A DNA stretch of 64,000 nt, from contig JAFEMH010000337.1 of assembly GCA_022495995.1 (NCBI GenBank), positions 248,001 to 312,000 of the forward strand. The letters run 5' to 3'. Below are positions 42,914 through 54,485 of this stretch, piece after piece. The position numbers and the translations under genes are program-made. The first letter of the stretch is position 1. Every line of letters starts with the position of its first letter. The notes under the pieces were generated by a model, which saw only the letters and a list, made by a program, of their open reading frames with translations, did not search any database and was not told the DNA's origin. Source of the stretch: Adenophora triphylla var. japonica (taxonomy: Eukaryota; Streptophyta; Magnoliopsida; Asterales; Campanulaceae).

Positions 42914-43265
42914 AAGAAAAATGTTTATAAATATACAAAAAAATGTTTTTTTAAAGAATACAAAGAAATGTTACATATATATATACGTATATTAAAATAA
43001 TTACAAATATATAAAATGATTAAAGAATTATACTACGTCCAACTAAGCATCTACTCAGCAACCACGTCATCAGTGACGGGTCAATTAAATGTTGATTAGG
43101 CGAGATTCGTTAAATTTATGACGATTCGTTAGTTCATTGGTTAATTTTGCAATTAAATCAATAGAAAAAAAAATGAGATATTTGTTGTTTCTACAGTATA
43201 TGTGCTAAATTGATAATCCGCAATAGTACGCTAGACAAAAAAGCAATTTACTCCCAACTTATTCA

Positions 43266-43575
43266 GGGTAAATTGCAAACTAAGGACCAATGTCGGTATG
43301 TCTTTTTCGATCCAGGCCGCCCATATTTAAATTTTATCAATTAATTTAGGGTCATATTTTGAGTCTCAATTATACAATTATTGATAATTGAGCCCAAAGT
43401 GTTAAGGATTTTTATAAATTTTCATCGATAGATCTCAAATTGATAATTATTGACAATATTAAGCCCTAAATCAATGAAATTGAAAGCCTTGACAGACATC
43501 AGAGAAAATCGATTTTCATAGGACCCTAAACTAGAAATAGGATGCCATTATTAAGCCTTACTTTGCAATTAACCC
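43266..43575. mobile_element. MITE candidate
   Basis: Ends GGGTAAATTGCAAACTAAGG and complement GGGGTTAATTGCAAAGTAAG form ~20-bp TIRs. Flanks CTTATT occur on both sides (43258-43263, about 43576-43581) as a possible short duplication. Noncoding, with an internal hairpin TTGATAATTGAG. Confidence 0.55.
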
Positions 43576-43833
43576 CTTATTTTACTATAGAGAACTCAAA
43601 TGGAAACATGGTCACTAATTTCCATATCTTATGGTACAAAATTACAAGAAAAATAATAATCACATTATTTGTATTATTATTATTATTATTATTTAAATAA
43701 AAAAGGGCTTATAAGCATTTACAAGAAACTTACAAGTAGGAGAAATATATGGTTCACTAAATGGATAACGAAACCTTTTCCTCGAAATGAAATCCATTGT
43801 TGAGGATATGTGATTGAGTTTGTCAAGAATCAA

Positions 43834-46800
43834 TCATGCTGCAACTAGCTTCTGGATATCTTTCTGCAACACGCCCAATTATACGTGGTAAGTAACATTC
43901 TTCAAGATGTGCCGTTGATAATAATAAATGTTACACCAAGCACCACTCAAAAAACAAATATAAAATTTCACAACTTTGAGTGCTTATAAAGAAGGGCGAA
44001 TGACATTTTGGTCCCTAACCTTACCCACCGCAGCCGCCTTCCTTGCCCCTCTCCCCCGGCAACGCCCCACCACCTCCTATCTTATTGTCCACCCCACATC
44101 CCCGTTCCCTACTCCAGCGCCGCTCCATTCCACCAGCTGACTAGTGACCACCATCCTCAAACAACTAGATACACCGCCATTCCCCCTCCCATTGTCCCAA
44201 TCCTTTTTGCCAACTAGATCTACAACCATTTCCTTTTCCCTTTCTTGGTGTTACCATAACCACCCACATCGCGTTGCCTTTACTTTCCATCTTTACCGAC
44301 CAAGATTCGTCATCGCCGTCAAGCCTCGTCATCTCCGGTCACCCCACTCATGCCCCTCCAACTCTCTCTCTCAAAATTGAAAAAAAAATCTGCAAAGTTT
44401 TTGAAATTTGGTTTCGATCACAAAATTAAAGAACAAACTCTAACAATGAGGAGTGATGGGGAGGTGGGGGGTGGGGGATAGTATTGGTGGGTGAAGAGTG
44501 AGGAAGAATGATGTTTGTTTCTCAAAGAAGGTGAAACCACCATTGATGAACAACACCGATGGTTTTCTATAAATTTGTGTATTGATTTTTTATTTAGTTT
44601 GGAATGGATTGAAAAGAGGATTTTTTTTTTTGGGGGGGGTGGGGGGAATTATGAGGAAGGGTTAGACAGTTGGTAGTGGAATGGAGGTGGTTTTATTTTA
44701 TGGAAATGATGGTGCGGGTGGTGTGGATTGGAAAATGAGGTGGATGGATTGGAAGATGAGGAAGAAGATGGGGTAGAGAGAGAAAGTTAAAGAGAGAGAG
44801 ACAAAGTGTGTGTGAGAGAACGGAGAGTAGGGGTAATGTTTTTTTTTGGTACAACGGTAGTTCTGAAATTTTATAAAGTTATAAATCAGTTGAGAGAACA
44901 TATGGTTAATTTATTTTCATTTAATTTGAATTAAAATAACAACGAAAGAATTTGTGTTTAAAAACATCCTCCGTTAAGTGACACGTGACTTGCACGTGAT
45001 CATTTAACGGATTTTTCTAATGAAATTGGTCAAAAACCCTGAAACGTTAACAGAATATGAACTTTGTACCCTATGTTGTAATTAGTGATAGAATGTGGCC
45101 CATATTATGAACACCCCCTAAACTTTGGCGCCCAAAATGGCATTCGCCCTATAAAGAATGCCATCCTATTTTTAGTTCATATTTCTAAGCAAGTACCAAA
45201 TTTTGATGATAGAAAATCTGACATGGTCTGTTTGATAAAATGATTAATATCTAATAAAAGGACAGCCTGGTGCACCAAATCATTCTCGTGTAGCGAGGCC
45301 CGAAGAACGGGGAAGGGTAAGGGTCATTTAAAAAAAATGACTACCAATTTTAAAATATCGGTGTTCAATAGAATGGAAATTCTACTATATACATTCAAGC
45401 CTTCCAACTCAAAGCTACTCCATCCGTTCCACGATTTTCCCCTCAATGTGTTGAGCACGAGAATTAAGAAAAATGTCATTATAATGATAGCTATAATGAT
45501 AGTGGAGTAAGTGTTGTGGGTATAAAAAGCATGATAGGAGAGAAAGTGATATAGTGAATAGTACATGAATAGTTGTTGCGAATATGAGAGTTGGGTCCTA
45601 TTGAATAAATAAGTATTATAATATTTTTATTTTGGAAAAGTGTGGTTTTAAATGGGACACCCAAAGGTGTAAAATGTGTAACTTTTGGTGGGATGGTTTT
45701 TTTTTTTTTTTTAATATGGAATTGGGGTTCTCAAACATACCATCAATGAATTGTTAAGCAATGTTCTAGTTGACTCTTCAACAATTTTTAGCATATATTA
45801 TTTAAGTTGAACTTGGTTAAGCGTGTTAGACAAATATCCCACATCTTTCTTTCTATTACAGAGAAGTAAACATGTACCGGTATATAGGCTTGAGGTGCTA
45901 CTTCCTTATCAACAATTAGTTTTAATGTGCAAACTACATTATAGTCTATTACCGGCCCAATCCAGCCCATGCTCACACTTGGCCTCTCTCTGCTTCTTAC
46001 CAAATCTCTAATTCTAATATGGTATCAAAGCCACTTATCTATGCTGCTCGAGGTCCACTAAGTTCTATCTTCTACAAAATTCACTTGCTCGACCCTCAAC
46101 CTTCTCCCGGGTCACACGTGAGGGGGGCATGTTAGACAAATATCTCACATCTTATACAAAATTAAACATGGACCAGTATATAGACTTGATAGGCTACTTC
46201 CCTTATCACCAATTGGTTTTAAGGTGAAACCCCAATACAGTCTATTTCGGCCAATCCAGTCCATGATCACAATTGGGCCTCTCTCAGCTTCTTACCAATC
46301 TCTAATTCTAAGAAAGCGTAATTATTTATAGAGGGGAAAGAAACAAACCTCTATTTGAAATGGAGAGGTTGTAGGAGGGTATCTCTGAACAACCTTGCCA
46401 TTCTTGTCGACCAAAAACTTTTCAAAGTTCCACTTGACTAAATCACCCAAGAATCCTCCAGCACTGGACTTCAAAAACTGGTAAACTGGAGCTGTGCCCG
46501 GACCATTTACATCAACCTATCATAATATTATTTTAAATCAGAACAATAATATATAAAAGGTAGTTTCAAATTACAAAGGAAATCCAATCCTGACAAACCT
46601 TATCGAAAATAGGGAATTCTGCTTTAAACCTTGTACAAGCAAATTGCTTAATTTCTGGATTTGAACCCGGCTCTTGGCCTCCAAACTGATTACAAGGGAA
46701 CGCAAGGATTTCAAATCCTACAAAAATGGTTACACGAGTTTCAGCCAATAGTTAGAACCACACTAAATTTTACAAGTCTGCTTCCCGTCCACCAAGGTAA

Positions 46801-49800
46801 CAAAATTGGCAATAGTTCAGGAACAACTTTTTGATTAACCCCAATAAAACAAAACAAAAAACAGAGAGCTCAAATCTTATATAATCCTTCAGATTTAGTT
46901 GGAGGCCCCCTTTATTTGCATAACAATAGATTTTCATAATCCATATCTATTTGTACGTCTTAAATTTATCAATATCATAGAATGTTAGGTTGAAATCATT
47001 AGGATCGGATAACAAGTGATTATGGGCAGACCAAAAGAGAGATTTGTGAGTGCTTGGTACTGTGTCAGCACAATAATTGTATAGAACTAGGCTATGAAGC
47101 ACGGATACTCCATAATCGCCGTACCAATATGGGATTATAAACGAAAGTTTTTTTTTTATTTGTTGCTAGAAGAAACACGAAAGTGCAAATGAAACTAAAG
47201 AAAAAAAACTGATGTGAAAATGGTTATGTTTGTAAAAAGGTTTAAGTTTAAGGTCGATCCATTTCCATTATTCTCTATAATTTACTCGTGATTTGCATAA
47301 TTTTTATTAACTATTTCAAGATAATACACACAAACATATATATAAACAAAAAGATGTATTCTTGCAGTACCCTTATCCTATATTTTTAGATTTTTACATA
47401 TCGTTGTACCGCACAATGTTGCACCAATATCTTGTAAACGTATCAGTACTTCATAGGAACCAGGGAATTTATTTTTATAAATGAACAAGGGATATATTGA
47501 TAAATATAAAAGCATACAAAGTTGGACAAGAAATCCAATAAACTAAAAATTACGAAAATCCAAAAACTAAAAGACAAGAAATCAGAAAAGTCCAATCCCA
47601 TATAATCCCAGAGATGGACATCCTGCTAAGAGCTCCCCGAGCGGAAGCCCAGAGAGAACTCATATAGATGACTTTATCCAAAGGAAACACCAAGAAATTG
47701 GAACAGAGGAAACTTGATTCCAATTGCTTTGTGAAATAGAGAATATATAAATAGCTGAAGTAACTATACGAAGTATTAAACTGGCTTCATACGTCATAAA
47801 GAGAGCAAGATATAAACATCAATAATCAGCTCACCTTGAGTTTTATACTTGTCATATATATGTGTGAGCTCCGAGTAGTTTGATTGTGTCAAACCGCTAT
47901 AACCAAATCCAACTCATACAGTTAGTCCACAACCAGACCTTCAACGTGTACTAATACTAACTACTCCGTGTATACCATAACTTGATTATTTTTCAATATG
48001 AATAGTATGACTCATCTAATCAAACATAATCTGGCTGTATATAGTTATAGAGTAGAAAATACCATTTTGAAGCAACATTGACAATCAGTAAAACCTTCCC
48101 CTTAAATTTGCTAAGGGGAACTTCTTTCCCATCTATATCCTGCATCAATAATAATCATGTCGATTTCAAAAAGAGTTCTCAGTAAATTATTCTGATAAGA
48201 TATCAAAAATAAGAAGGAACTTTAAAAATATGATTTATGCAATTTCAAAGACAATGACCAGGTCTGCATTATGTATTATAAAGACTGAAATTTTGCTACG
48301 GCAAAGTTGCATGAAGACACTAGTCAGATTAGCAAGAGCGTTGGCTATTGTTTTCACACATGCACACTATAAATACCGAGACATTGATGCCATTAACATA
48401 CAACATCAAGATCAAGTTAGAGTACAAGCTTTCTGTATTAATAACTCATCTATGCAACAATATGCTACTCAGAGGGTAAAAAAGTTGAATGTTTGTGGCA
48501 ATTTTGTGAATGAAATAAGCAACAAGATGAAAATTTTATTCACAACAAACTCCACATCACCACAGCGACACTACATCTTTCGTAGAGTGTCAATGACACC
48601 TTCAAGCTTTCAATCAAGGACGGGTAAACCCACTGCTTTACCCAAGATCACAAATAGCTCACAGTTGACACCACAATCCCCAAGCAACTCGACATTGATG
48701 TGAAATATGATGCTCCCTCTGTCCCCAAAAGGCCATCCTATTTGACTTTTCCCACAGATTAAGAGAGTATATATTAGTCTCCATTTTAATCAGATTATGT
48801 GGAACTTCCCCTTTTTATTATAGCACTGCATTTATTGTTTAATTAATGAGCGACAGAACATGAAATGATGGGTATTTAATGAGGGGAATAGTAGGAAACC
48901 AAAAGAACAAAAATTTAACTTTTAAAAATTGGACAAGCATTTTGGGACATATAAAAATAGTAACCAAGACAGTTTGTCCCCACATTTCATGTCCAAAGTT
49001 CGTAAATAACTTAAACTTATTTTAAAACACGTGGTAGCAATATTGTAAATAACCTGAACTTATTTGTCTCGAGGTAGCAAGGATAGAGCCTGAAAGTAGC
49101 CCTTGGGCATGCAAACTAGCAAGTTAATAACACCCCCCAACAACAATTCTATTACTATATATTTCTAATAAACTTACGAGTAACGAGTCTACTGTCTGTC
49201 TTTATCTTTGGTTTTTTTTATGTTATCACTTAATGACTTGAAAAAAGATTGGGTTCTGCCATTATCTAATGTATAATTCATGTACTTTGTTTTGGAGAAA
49301 ATTACCTACTAATCCCTGAATAATATCGAATTTACCTTATAAAACAATGATATTTTAATTTAGCTCCTAATCTAATAAAATATTTTATCACACCATATAA
49401 CCCCTCTTAACCATAAATAAACACCCACCAAATCTTACACACGTACATACGCACACAAAACACACCCACTCTCTATGTCACACTTTCTCTCTCTATGTTT
49501 TTCTCTCTCTCCATCTCTCCCGCTATCCCAAATTCCGGCTAACCCCTCCCCTTCATAAAGCCGGCGAACCATTCCCCTCCGTAACTTCGGTGACCCCTCC
49601 CTTCCACCATGCTTCGTCAAAGCATCTACAACTTCGGCGAGATCTACAACTCCGGCCATTTCCAGAATTGATCTCCGGCCAACAGTTTTGGGAAGATCTA
49701 CATTTCCGGCAACCTCTCTACCCGGCAAGATTTACAACAACGACCTAACTTTCTCTCCCCCGTTTTTCAGCAACACCAAGCGAGCAGCTCCTACAGTCCG

Positions 49801-52269
49801 ACCTTTCTCCAACGATTGAAGCATCGATTCACCTCTCGTCTCCTCGTCTTGTGATTCGCACCACTCGATCGACGCAACAAGGGTAGATCTGATCGTAACA
49901 AACATCTCCGTGTGCACTTTTTCCGGCGGTCGGCGGGTAATCCTAACCTCCATTTTGTATCTCGTTCTCTCTCCCACACAATAACACACACATGATTTCT
50001 GATTGTTGTTGTTGTTCGTGGTGTGAAAATGTGTAATTTAGGTGGGTTGTTTATTCTTGTGAGAAGAAGGGTTCTTCTCTTGTAATCACGATAGTGAGAA
50101 ATTTCAAGCTCATTAATCCGGTTCTTTCAAAATATTATACAATGCTGTTTCCAATTGATTATGTTGTTGAATCTTGTGTGTGACTATTGTTTTAATTTGT
50201 CTGACTTTGAAATCTTTCACAGCTATGACTTTTTTTTTTCAATCAGATAATTTTTAATCAATTATTCACACCTAAATTAATGTCAATTGTGAACAAAGAT
50301 CTAGATTGAGCGTACAACCTGACCGTACAATCTGAGCTTACAACCTGACGTTTCATCTTGAGCTTACAACTTGATAGTACAACTTGACTAAAATCACGTT
50401 ATGCAGAGCCATTACTTCGGACCTAATTTTTAGGAGCCGTTATGAAAAATGTGAGACCAAGTCAAAGATCATGAAACCTATCTTCAATGCACGTAATACT
50501 CCTCCAAACGGCTATCTTAATCTTCATAACTTCCAGCGGGATTCTAGGCGCAAGATGTGGGATCTCATCAATTCTGTTATTTACATTACTTTTTTCCTAG
50601 TATTTAAATCAGAATAGCAACACGTGTACACACACACTCAGAACACTCACATTTTCGTAATACTCTCTGTACTCAAACTCACATTCCGATCATCATAGTA
50701 ATAAAATTCCATTGTTCCGAGGTTTAATGCCCGCGAACAAGTTATTCAAGGGCTTTCCTCGTTAATTTCTTTGTCTCTTTATCTTGAATTTACATAATCA
50801 TATTCCATGGTGCCCTATGTTATGAGCAGACCTTGTACAGGAACGCGCCACAGGCCTTCTTATGACTGGAATGGAAGATTTAGAACGAGATGGCCTTCTT
50901 AACCATTGATAGCCTGTATTATGACTAATGACTTTTTCTTTTAACTCCATTATCAAGTGTTCATTCACAAGACCTTTGAAGAGGATTTGGTAAACTAGAA
51001 CGAGGCTTGCATATACTTGTGCCCTAGTTTTGGTAGGCTCTAATAAGCATTCACAAACTTTGTAATACTAATTCAGGGCATCAGCGACAGCGGTAACACC
51101 TCCAACTGCCATAACAAAACACTCAAATGTCCTGCCTACAAGTTCCCGTGTTTTAATTCTAACTACCAATATTATAGCGATCACCGAAAAAGCAAATCAA
51201 AATAACCGAGACTACAATTTAATCCTCTAATTTGACCAAGCTTAAAAAGGAAAAAAAAAAAAAAGACAATCACACTAAGATCGTAACCAACTTTTAATGA
51301 CTATGAAGCTATACAATAATTATTGTAAAGCTTCATAGATCCCTTAAAACAAAGACAAAAAACACAAAACACAAAGGGTTTAACGCATAAGTGTTGCTTT
51401 TAACCCCACATATATTGTTATTCATTGCTAGCTATGTCTTAAATATTAAAAAAAATGTTGAGTTCCCATGAAAATAGGAACAACCCTCTTAAAGTATGAG
51501 GGTTTATGGTTCAATCTCAATACTAATTGACAATGAGATTAGTAGTCCATGATGTTTATTAACTAAAGGCAGAAGTTTCATCTCAAATCAATTGACAATT
51601 AGAGTAGTAGCACATGATATTTATGAATTGAAGGCAATGCTTACAGCATTGACTATTTGAGTCAAGTAAGGCTTACACTATTGACTCTTCGAGCAAAGTA
51701 AAGGCAAGGCTTACATGGACTCTTTGAGTCGGGTAGCGCGGAGCTACATCATCATGAATGAGACAAGTAGTCCAGTATCTTTATTGATTGAAGACAGGAT
51801 TTTAATTACCCAATGAGATTAATGCTTCAACAAACCCAACTAAACTCATCTACATCAAAACTACCTACAACTCCCAACAAATCAAAAATACCCAAAAGAG
51901 AAAACAGTATGCACAATTAATTCCAACAAGTAACACAAACATAAACAGTAACAATACCCAAAGGGAAAACATTCTGCACAACTAATTTCAGCAACCAAGC
52001 AGAATTATAATTATAAATACCTTAACACTGAAATCATAGATAGTCTCTTCAGTGGAAGCTGTTGCGTAAACCACGCCGGAGCGACGTCGAGAGTTGGAGG
52101 GAGTGCCTGAAAAAGAGAACCCACTTTGTGAAATTGAGGAGCTCAGGGAGGTTTTGAAGGAGGGAAAATGGAAAGGCAGCACGCGAGGGGGCAGATTTGA
52201 GGTTCGTATTGCAGGAGTGAAATTGTGGGTGGGCGTACTGAGAATTGAAGAAAACGCCATTGAAGCCAT
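43834..52269 (-). CDS. Glutathione peroxidase, plastid-type, 6 exons
   Basis: Exons in gene order: 52269-52021, 48139-48063, 47896-47835, 46717-46599, 46516-46349, 43863-43834; every intron is GT-AG and phases join to 234 residues. It reduces lipid and other hydroperoxides; plant enzymes of this family use thioredoxin. Residues 1-~70 are Ser/Thr/Pro/Arg-rich like a chloroplast transit peptide ([20 protein letters not shown]). The core shows VASKCGLTQSNY with the peroxidatic Cys109, FPCNQFG with Gln140, Cys157 as likely resolving cysteine (FACTRF), and KWNFEKF with Trp198 and Asn199. The last exon encodes only KDIQKLVAA and lies beyond a 2.5-kb intron; intron 1 is 3.9 kb. Length matches Arabidopsis GPX1/GPX7 (about 235 residues). 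No lesions seen. Confidence 0.93.
43994..45149. mobile_element. MULE-like element with perfect 9-bp target duplication (GPX intron 5)
   Basis: 1156 bp, ends GGGCGAATGACATTTTGG and complement GGGCGAATGCCATTTTGG, flanked by TATAAAGAA on both sides (43985-43993, 45150-45158). A 9-bp duplication is characteristic of Mutator-like elements. The interior is C-rich at the left (Pro/His/Ser-rich ORFs, probably incidental) and G-rich at the right. No transposase. Confidence 0.8.
45418..45690. mobile_element. Possible Stowaway-like MITE
   Basis: The left end CTCCATCCGTTCCACGATTT resembles the CTCCNTCCGTNCC Stowaway end. The right end near GGGATGG is not a convincing inverted match. Confidence 0.3.
45824..46313 (+). 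mobile_element. TRIM retrotransposon (GPX intron 5)
   Basis: 490 bp in total. LTRs 45824-46019 (196 bp) and 46130-46313 (184 bp) both start TGTTAGACAAATATC and end CTCTAATTCTAA plus two bases. PBS TGGTATCAAAGCC at 46020-46032 abuts the 5' LTR; PPT GTGAGGGGGGCA (46118-46129) abuts the 3' LTR. The internal part is 110 bp with no coding sequence. Perfect target duplication AAGCG (45819-45823, 46314-46318). Confidence 0.92.
47455..47720 (-). mobile_element. LINE 3' end fragment (GPX intron 2/3 region)
   Basis: Minus-strand reading [20 protein letters not shown], then [10 protein letters not shown], followed by the T-rich tail region ATTTATCAATATATCCCTTG, resembles the C-terminus and 3' UTR of plant LINEs. 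It lies in the intron between exons 3 and 4. Severely 5'-truncated, as usual. Confidence 0.45.
48709..48985. mobile_element. Possible Stowaway-like MITE (GPX intron 1)
   Basis: The left end CTCCCTCTGTCCCCAAAAGG has the Stowaway signature; the right end GGACAAGCATTTTGGGACA is a partial inverted match with a decayed terminus. Confidence 0.4.
49370..50040. other. CT-rich promoter/leader-like segment in GPX intron 1
   Basis: A pyrimidine-rich leader-like stretch with ACACACA, CTCTCT and ATTCCGGC-type sequence resembles the interiors of the MULE-like elements at 40602 and 43994. TIRs were not found. ORFs on the minus strand here have no recognisable domain. Confidence 0.25.
51301..51338. repeat. 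38-nt near-perfect palindrome
   Basis: CTATGAAGCT, A, the perfect palindrome TACAATAATTATTGTA, A, then AGCTTCATAG. Only the A/A pair is mismatched. In GPX intron 1. Confidence 0.8.
51530..51830. repeat. Degenerate direct repeats in GPX intron 1
   Basis: Units containing AGTAGTCCATGATGTTTAT, AGTAGCACATGATATTTAT and AGTAGTCCAGTATCTTTATT, and others with AAGGCTTACA..TTGACTCTTYGAG. Low-copy, origin unknown. Confidence 0.45.
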
Positions 52270-52286
52270 TTTTTGCGTGGTGGAAA

Positions 52287-52317
<31 letters not shown>

Positions 52318-52402
52318 CTAATTTTTCAGAGTAGCCTAAAATTGGATGATCTGGTGGTGCAGTTGTTCTAGACACCGTTGGAAATTGGATATACTCCCTT
52401 CT
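52270..52402 (-). promoter_or_regulatory. 5' UTR / proximal promoter of the glutathione peroxidase gene
   Basis: 133 bp between the start codon and a SINE tail. A (GT)n-(GA)n tract at 52288-52318 sits just before the ATG, reading as a CT-rich leader on the gene strand. No TATA box is evident in this short stretch. Confidence 0.45.
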
Positions 52403-52409
52403 CTTCTTT

Positions 52410-52447
<38 letters not shown>

Positions 52448-52747
52448 ATACCTGGGTTAGAACATTGGACTAATCCTGACCACTGAGATATCGATCCCAC
52501 GTATCTTTGGTGGAGGTAAATCGCGGGATGTCTGCTCTACGGTGGCGATGCACTTATACTCCGTGAGCCCCAAGGGAGCCCTCCTACAAGGCATTTACAT
52601 CACTCTTACATCACCAATTGGCTGCTCCAGCTGCTCCTGCCGAGGCAATTACATCACTCTTACAACACCAATTGGCTGCTCCAGCTGCTCCTGCCAAGAT
52701 TCGAACTTCCCACACTGAGGATACAAGCCCAACAATGCTGCGGATAA
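52403..52747 (-). mobile_element. SINE with duplicated internal block
   Basis: Minus-strand orientation: the A tail appears as a T tract at ~52411-52446 and a B-box-like GTTCGAATCTT is in the complement near 52690. Target duplication ACTCCCTTCT at 52393-52402 and 52748-52757. A ~60-bp block with GCAGGAGCAGCTGGAGCAGC (minus strand) is present twice in tandem. Confidence 0.7.
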
Positions 52748-52986
52748 ACTCCCTTCTTCTCACGCAAAAGCTTAAAACAAAAACTATTTTGTCATTGTTA
52801 CAAAATATCTCAAAATAATTTTATTTTTTTCGCTTTTGAACAAATTTTTTGGTTCAAAATAATTGTTCGCTTTTGGTTAAAAAACAAATAATTTTCTATT
52901 TTACCCTTACATGCAGATATTTATTTCACTTTAGAATTGTTTTATTGAAATGAGTAATATAAGAGAAAAAGATAATATTATTAAAT
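52748..52986. other. AT-rich spacer between SINE and gypsy F
   Basis: No gene, repeat end or promoter recognised. Confidence 0.4.
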
Positions 52987-53653
52987 TGTAGTGAACATAC
53001 CAAAAACATCTAACTGGGCCAAGCGAGTAAAGCCCAGTCCTCAAGCAAATATGGCCGCCGAGTTCCTAGTAGGCTAGGCCCAATCACCATAAGGCCCAAG
53101 GCCCAGTTACAGGGTTCGTCGACCTAAGTTCATTGTCCGGCCTCCAAGGCCCCGACCTAGCTTGATCCGACTCTACAAACCCCTGTCTTGATTCGGGTAC
53201 GATTCATGCTCTACCCGTCAGTCAGGTCGACCATTCTTCAAATGGTCGACCTCGACCTAAACACCGAACGTCGAGCCAACTGACGTAAGCGTACATGAGT
53301 CAAATATTTCCATAACCGGTTCCCTACAAATCAGGAGCCGTTATCAGACACGTTCACATTACTTGTAACTGTCCCTAAAATCTCGGAGCTCATGTAGCAG
53401 TACCAAATATACAACAGTCATCACCTATAAATACTTCATCACTACCAATGGTGCAAAGGTAACTGCAATTTTGCTATTTGAATATACTTTGTTCAATACA
53501 TTTTGCTCTCCCATCATCAAATACTTACTCTTACGCCCGAGGGTCTAAGCCGGAGACACATCCGGCTAGTCGTGGGTTCTGATTTCAGGTCAAGGAGCCA
53601 GGTGATCAGTCCTGCCACGTGGAGGAAGATTGATAAGCACTTTTCTTGCGGCA
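52987..53653 (+). repeat. 5' LTR of gypsy F
   Basis: About 667 bp. GGCCCAA/GTCGACC-rich, TATA box TATAAATA at 53426-53433. The segment TCTAAGCCGGAGACACATCC, then GGCTAGTCG, is shared with the gypsy C LTR end. The end is placed at CA 53653 from the PBS; the start is approximate. Confidence 0.65.
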
Positions 53654-53659
53654 TTAGTT

Positions 53660-53676
53660 TGGTTCCATTGCCGGGA
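53660..53676 (+). other. Primer binding site of gypsy F
   Basis: TGGTTCCATTGCCGGGA is close to TGGCGCCGTTGCCGGGGA, a PBS common in plant gypsy elements. Confidence 0.7.
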
Positions 53677-53720
53677 ATCGTGCTTAAGCTTGACCTCGAA
53701 ACTTTCCTCAACCTACAACA

Positions 53721-54485
53721 ATGGTAACCCCAGACGGGCATGTCTCAGACGCTTCTGAAGAATTCAATGAAGTGAATGTCAACACCAACGCAGATACCAA
53801 TGCAAATGCTAGAAACACAAATCTACCTCCTCCCCCACCAAATCGCCCTCATGGTAGAGCAACACGCTCTACCAGTATTGCTGATGGCAGGGGATTGCCA
53901 GATACAAGAAGAGGTAAAAGACACATGGAGGGACAAGGAGCTCCACCTCCTCCTAAGCGTCCAACTGCTCATGTGAATGTTGGAAATAGGGCAGGTCCCT
54001 TATCCAACCCATTGAGTAGAAAGGAAATGCTATTGGAGCGAGCCCAGATTCTAGCCGAGTTACTGGCTATAGAGGAGGCTGAGAAGGCGGATATAAGAGC
54101 AGAGAGGGTGGCTCCCTCTTAAATTTCCAACAGGGAGCAGGCCAGGAGTGCTAGGCCTAATGAAACCGTTGGACAGAACGGCGATAACAGGATGGTGCAG
54201 CGGGTTCCGTCTCTCATTCATGTACCAAGCAACGACCTAAGGGCTAGCCTCACCAGGAATAGGGAATAGGAGGCTCAATCGGATTTGAGGACCCACTTAG
54301 AGGCCAATAGAAGCCGACGTGGTTCACCTGCCAGGACACAAAGATCTCAATCTCATAGGGACAGGAATGGGCGCAGGTCGCCCATAAGAGAAGAAAGGCG
54401 CAGGTCGCCATTTGGAGATAATAGGCGCAGGTCGCCATCCAGGGATGAGAGGCACAGGTCGCCCCAAAGGAATGACAGGCATAGG
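53721..54485 (+). pseudogene. gag: gag start of gypsy F (truncated)
   Basis: Opens MVTPDGHVSDASEEFNEVNV 45 bp after the PBS. The first 133 residues are open to a stop at 54121; the frame then changes and a basic segment with four or five RRRSP/RHRSP repeats (RRSPIREERRRSPFGDNRRR) follows at 54370-54480. A charged, Arg-rich N-terminus fits Tat Gag. Capsid core is lost because the large Tat LTR begins at 54486. Confidence 0.7.

Larger units (their letters stand above)
52987..54485 (+). mobile_element. Tat-type gypsy F, 5' part, cut by the large Tat element
   Basis: LTR, PBS and start of gag in plus orientation. Its LTR is related to that of gypsy C. The rest presumably lies beyond the large element that interrupts gag at 54486. 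Confidence 0.75.

Noticed and set aside
44008..44380. Pro/His/Ser-rich ORFs in the MULE-like element
   Set aside because: Low-complexity C-rich DNA, overlapping frames, no domain.
46020..46032. PBS of a full-length copia
   Set aside because: The flanking 184-196-bp repeats and 110-bp interior show a TRIM.
49435..49991. Overlapping minus-strand ORFs in GPX intron 1
   Set aside because: Several frames open at once in pyrimidine-rich DNA; no recognisable domain.
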